This document shows positions 62,547 through 64,000 of a DNA stretch of 64,000 bases, in pieces. How positions within the stretch are numbered: position 1 is the first letter of the stretch; each line of letters begins with the position of its first letter. This stretch comes from Vibrio sp. MEBiC08052 (GTDB taxonomy: Bacteria; Pseudomonadota; Gammaproteobacteria; Enterobacterales; Vibrionaceae), in assembly GCF_001506075.1 (NCBI RefSeq), contig NZ_KQ947475.1, positions 2,140,390 through 2,204,389 on the forward strand. Direction: 5' to 3'. A model generated the notes under the pieces. The model did not search any database and was not told the DNA's origin. It was given only the letters and a program-made list of their open reading frames with translations. The position numbers and the translations under genes were made by a program.

Positions 62547-63176
62547 CTATTGAGCAGATAACCAATTCATTAGCACACGCCGTATATCTTTCTGCACCAG
62601 ATCTAACGGTTGCTCTGCAGAAATCACCTGAATGCGTTCATCATGATTTGCTAACTGTAAATATCGAGCACGAGTTCGCTCAAAAAAACTCAAATCCATT
62701 TTTTCAATGCGATCAAGTTCTCCGCGACCCCTAGCCCGTTCCAGCCCAATTTCAGGATCGATATCAAGATAGAGCGTGAAATCTGGTTCAAACTGCCCCA
62801 GAACAGATTCCCTTAACATTTGAATCATCTCAGGGTCAATTTGCCGCCCTCCTCCCTGATAAGCTTGGGAAGACAAATCATGCCGATCACCAATCACCCA
62901 TTGTCCAGCGTTGAGAGCAGGTTTGATGACCCCTTCAACGAGCTGTACCCTAGCCGCATAGATTAGCAGTAATTCGGTCATATCATAGATGACCTCCCCC
63001 TCATGTTCTTCCTTGACGAGACGACGTAACTTCTCTGCAATCGGTGTTCCGCCCGGTTCTCGTGTTTTTACGACAGAAGAAACGCCGAAATCTTTCAGAG
63101 TATCCACTACGGTTTGGATCGCTGTGCTTTTTCCGGCACCTTCTAATCCTTCCACTACAATAAATTTCGCTTTCAT
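62547..63176 (-). CDS. tmk: Thymidylate kinase
   Basis: 209 residues. It phosphorylates dTMP to dTDP with ATP. The P-loop [10 protein letters not shown] (residues 9-18) is followed by the DRx motif in [20 protein letters not shown] and the LID segment [13 protein letters not shown]. It starts four bases before the mltG stop (ATGA), so translation is coupled. It is essential and part of the mltG-tmk-holB-tatD operon. Confidence 0.97.
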   Translation of the reverse strand: MKAKFIVVEGLEGAGKSTAIQTVVDTLKDFGVSSVVKTREPGGTPIAEKLRRLVKEEHEGEVIYDMTELLLIYAARVQLVEGVIKPALNAGQWVIGDRHDLSSQAYQGGGRQIDPEMIQMLRESVLGQFEPDFTLYLDIDPEIGLERARGRGELDRIEKMDLSFFERTRARYLQLANHDERIQVISAEQPLDLVQKDIRRVLMNWLSAQ

Positions 63177-64000
63177 TTCTTAGTTCTTAATTGTTTCAAA
63201 TAACGTTTTACCGCAGCATTGTGTTCCGCCAATGATTTAGAAAAAACATGGCCGCCATTTCCACTTGCGACAAAATAAAGATAATCACTGACTTCAGGGT
63301 TTAGCGCAGCATGAATTGATGCCTTTCCTACCATCGCAATCGGAGTCGGTGGCAAACCGTAAATCACATAAGTATTGTAAGGTGTAGGAGTGAGTAAATC
63401 TTTTTTCCGGATATTACCGTCATAGCGTTCTCCCATGCCGTAGATGACCGTTGGATCGGTCTGCAACCGCATTTTTTTATTGAGTCGGTTAATAAAGACC
63501 GAGGCAATCAGCTGCCTTTCATCTTTAATGGCTGTTTCTTTTTCAATAATAGAAGCTAATGTTAATGCTTCGTAGGGGGAACGCAGAGGTAAACCACTCT
63601 GCCGAATGTCCCAAGCGTGCTGCAGTATCGACGTCAGCTTCTGATTCGCCCGTTTCAAGATTTCTATATCACTGGTACCGGCAGTATAGTGATAAGTCTC
63701 GGCAAGAAATAAACCTTCTAATTTCGACTCGTCTATCGACAGCCGTTTCGCAATTTCAGCTTCTGACATCGATTGAATCTCATGCCTCAGATAAGGCTCT
63801 GCGGCCAACTTCTGCAAAACATCTTGTAAACGGCTGCCTTCAATCAGGGTAATCGTAAATTGATATTCGTCTCCGGTAGTAAACCGTTGCAGTGCACTGT
63901 GCAACGATTCCCCCGAATGCACCTGATAAGTTCCGACTTTAATTTTGGCCAGTGCCGGATAGAATCGATACATCAAATGGGCAGCGATAGAAGGATGTAA
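63173..64000 (-). CDS. mltG: MltG endolytic murein transglycosylase, 5' end outside window
   Basis: The frame stays open to the window's right edge, so the start lies beyond 64000. The visible part, 275 codons, lacks the N-terminal membrane anchor. The LysM-like region ([19 protein letters not shown]) and the catalytic YceG core ([20 protein letters not shown] with Glu) and [20 protein letters not shown] are clear. It cuts glycan strands and helps terminate peptidoglycan synthesis. It is the first gene of the operon with tmk, holB and tatD, overlapping tmk by four bases. Confidence 0.94.
   Translation of the reverse strand, partial: LHPSIAAHLMYRFYPALAKIKVGTYQVHSGESLHSALQRFTTGDEYQFTITLIEGSRLQDVLQKLAAEPYLRHEIQSMSEAEIAKRLSIDESKLEGLFLAETYHYTAGTSDIEILKRANQKLTSILQHAWDIRQSGLPLRSPYEALTLASIIEKETAIKDERQLIASVFINRLNKKMRLQTDPTVIYGMGERYDGNIRKKDLLTPTPYNTYVIYGLPPTPIAMVGKASIHAALNPEVSDYLYFVASGNGGHVFSKSLAEHNAAVKRYLKQLRTKK

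Overview
The window reads as chromosome of a Vibrio-type gammaproteobacterium. Evidence is the gene order mltG-tmk-holB-tatD-ptsG, the frdABCD and glp clusters, sohB/yciK side by side, a Vibrio-type Mlc and OmpU-like porin, and integron attC-like repeats closely resembling those of Vibrio chromosomal integrons. A nearby group of plant cell-wall genes (pectate lyase, rhamnogalacturonan lyase, Nep1-like cytolysin) suggests a plant- or detritus-associated marine species. No species name can be proved from the sequence alone.

Layout. (1) 1-2707: worn end of an integron cassette array, with a small membrane protein, a broken ParB-like gene, a membrane-associated GTPase and two degenerate attC sites. 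(2) 2929-8390: a compact integrative element holding a Q-like antiterminator, two unknown proteins, a DnaC-like loader, an O-like replication protein, a Cro-like protein, a CI/S24-type repressor whose catalytic Ser is Ala, AlpA and a P4-type integrase. It has no structural or packaging genes. (3) 8788-17980: core genes, namely a LysR regulator, a GNAT acetyltransferase, ppsR/ppsA, a MocR/EamA divergent pair and a chemoreceptor. (4) 18329-27088: an anaerobic C4-dicarboxylate block with a 2-hydroxycarboxylate carrier, frdABCD, a DcuB-type antiporter and a DcuS/DcuR-like two-component system. frdB carries two compensating one-base frameshifts. (5) 27369-34190: a GGDEF-EAL protein and glpD/glpR/glpT with GlpR-like operators, a seven-copy 12-bp tandem repeat and an NLP cytolysin. 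(6) 34503-44051: a large AsmA/DUF748 protein, the two pectinolytic lyases sharing a KdgR-like box, a porin and a DUF2057 protein. (7) 44193-50205: a MerR/metal permease pair, an MFS carrier overlapping a GATase-AraC regulator, sohB and yciK. (8) 50313-58639: cheV, mlc, pykA, a patatin phospholipase preceded by a 29-aa membrane ORF, an NSS transporter with a MetS-like small subunit, and a small beta-rich exported protein. (9) 58931-64000: ptsG with a structured leader, then tatD, holB, tmk and a partial mltG.

Functional threads. Mlc and its probable target ptsG lie about 8 kb apart, with pykA beside mlc. ppsA/ppsR and pykA catalyse opposing steps at pyruvate/PEP. Malate or fumarate uptake, fumarate reduction, succinate export and sensing are all encoded between 18.3 and 27.1 kb. 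The pectin lyases share one intergenic control region, followed by a general porin that could admit oligomers.
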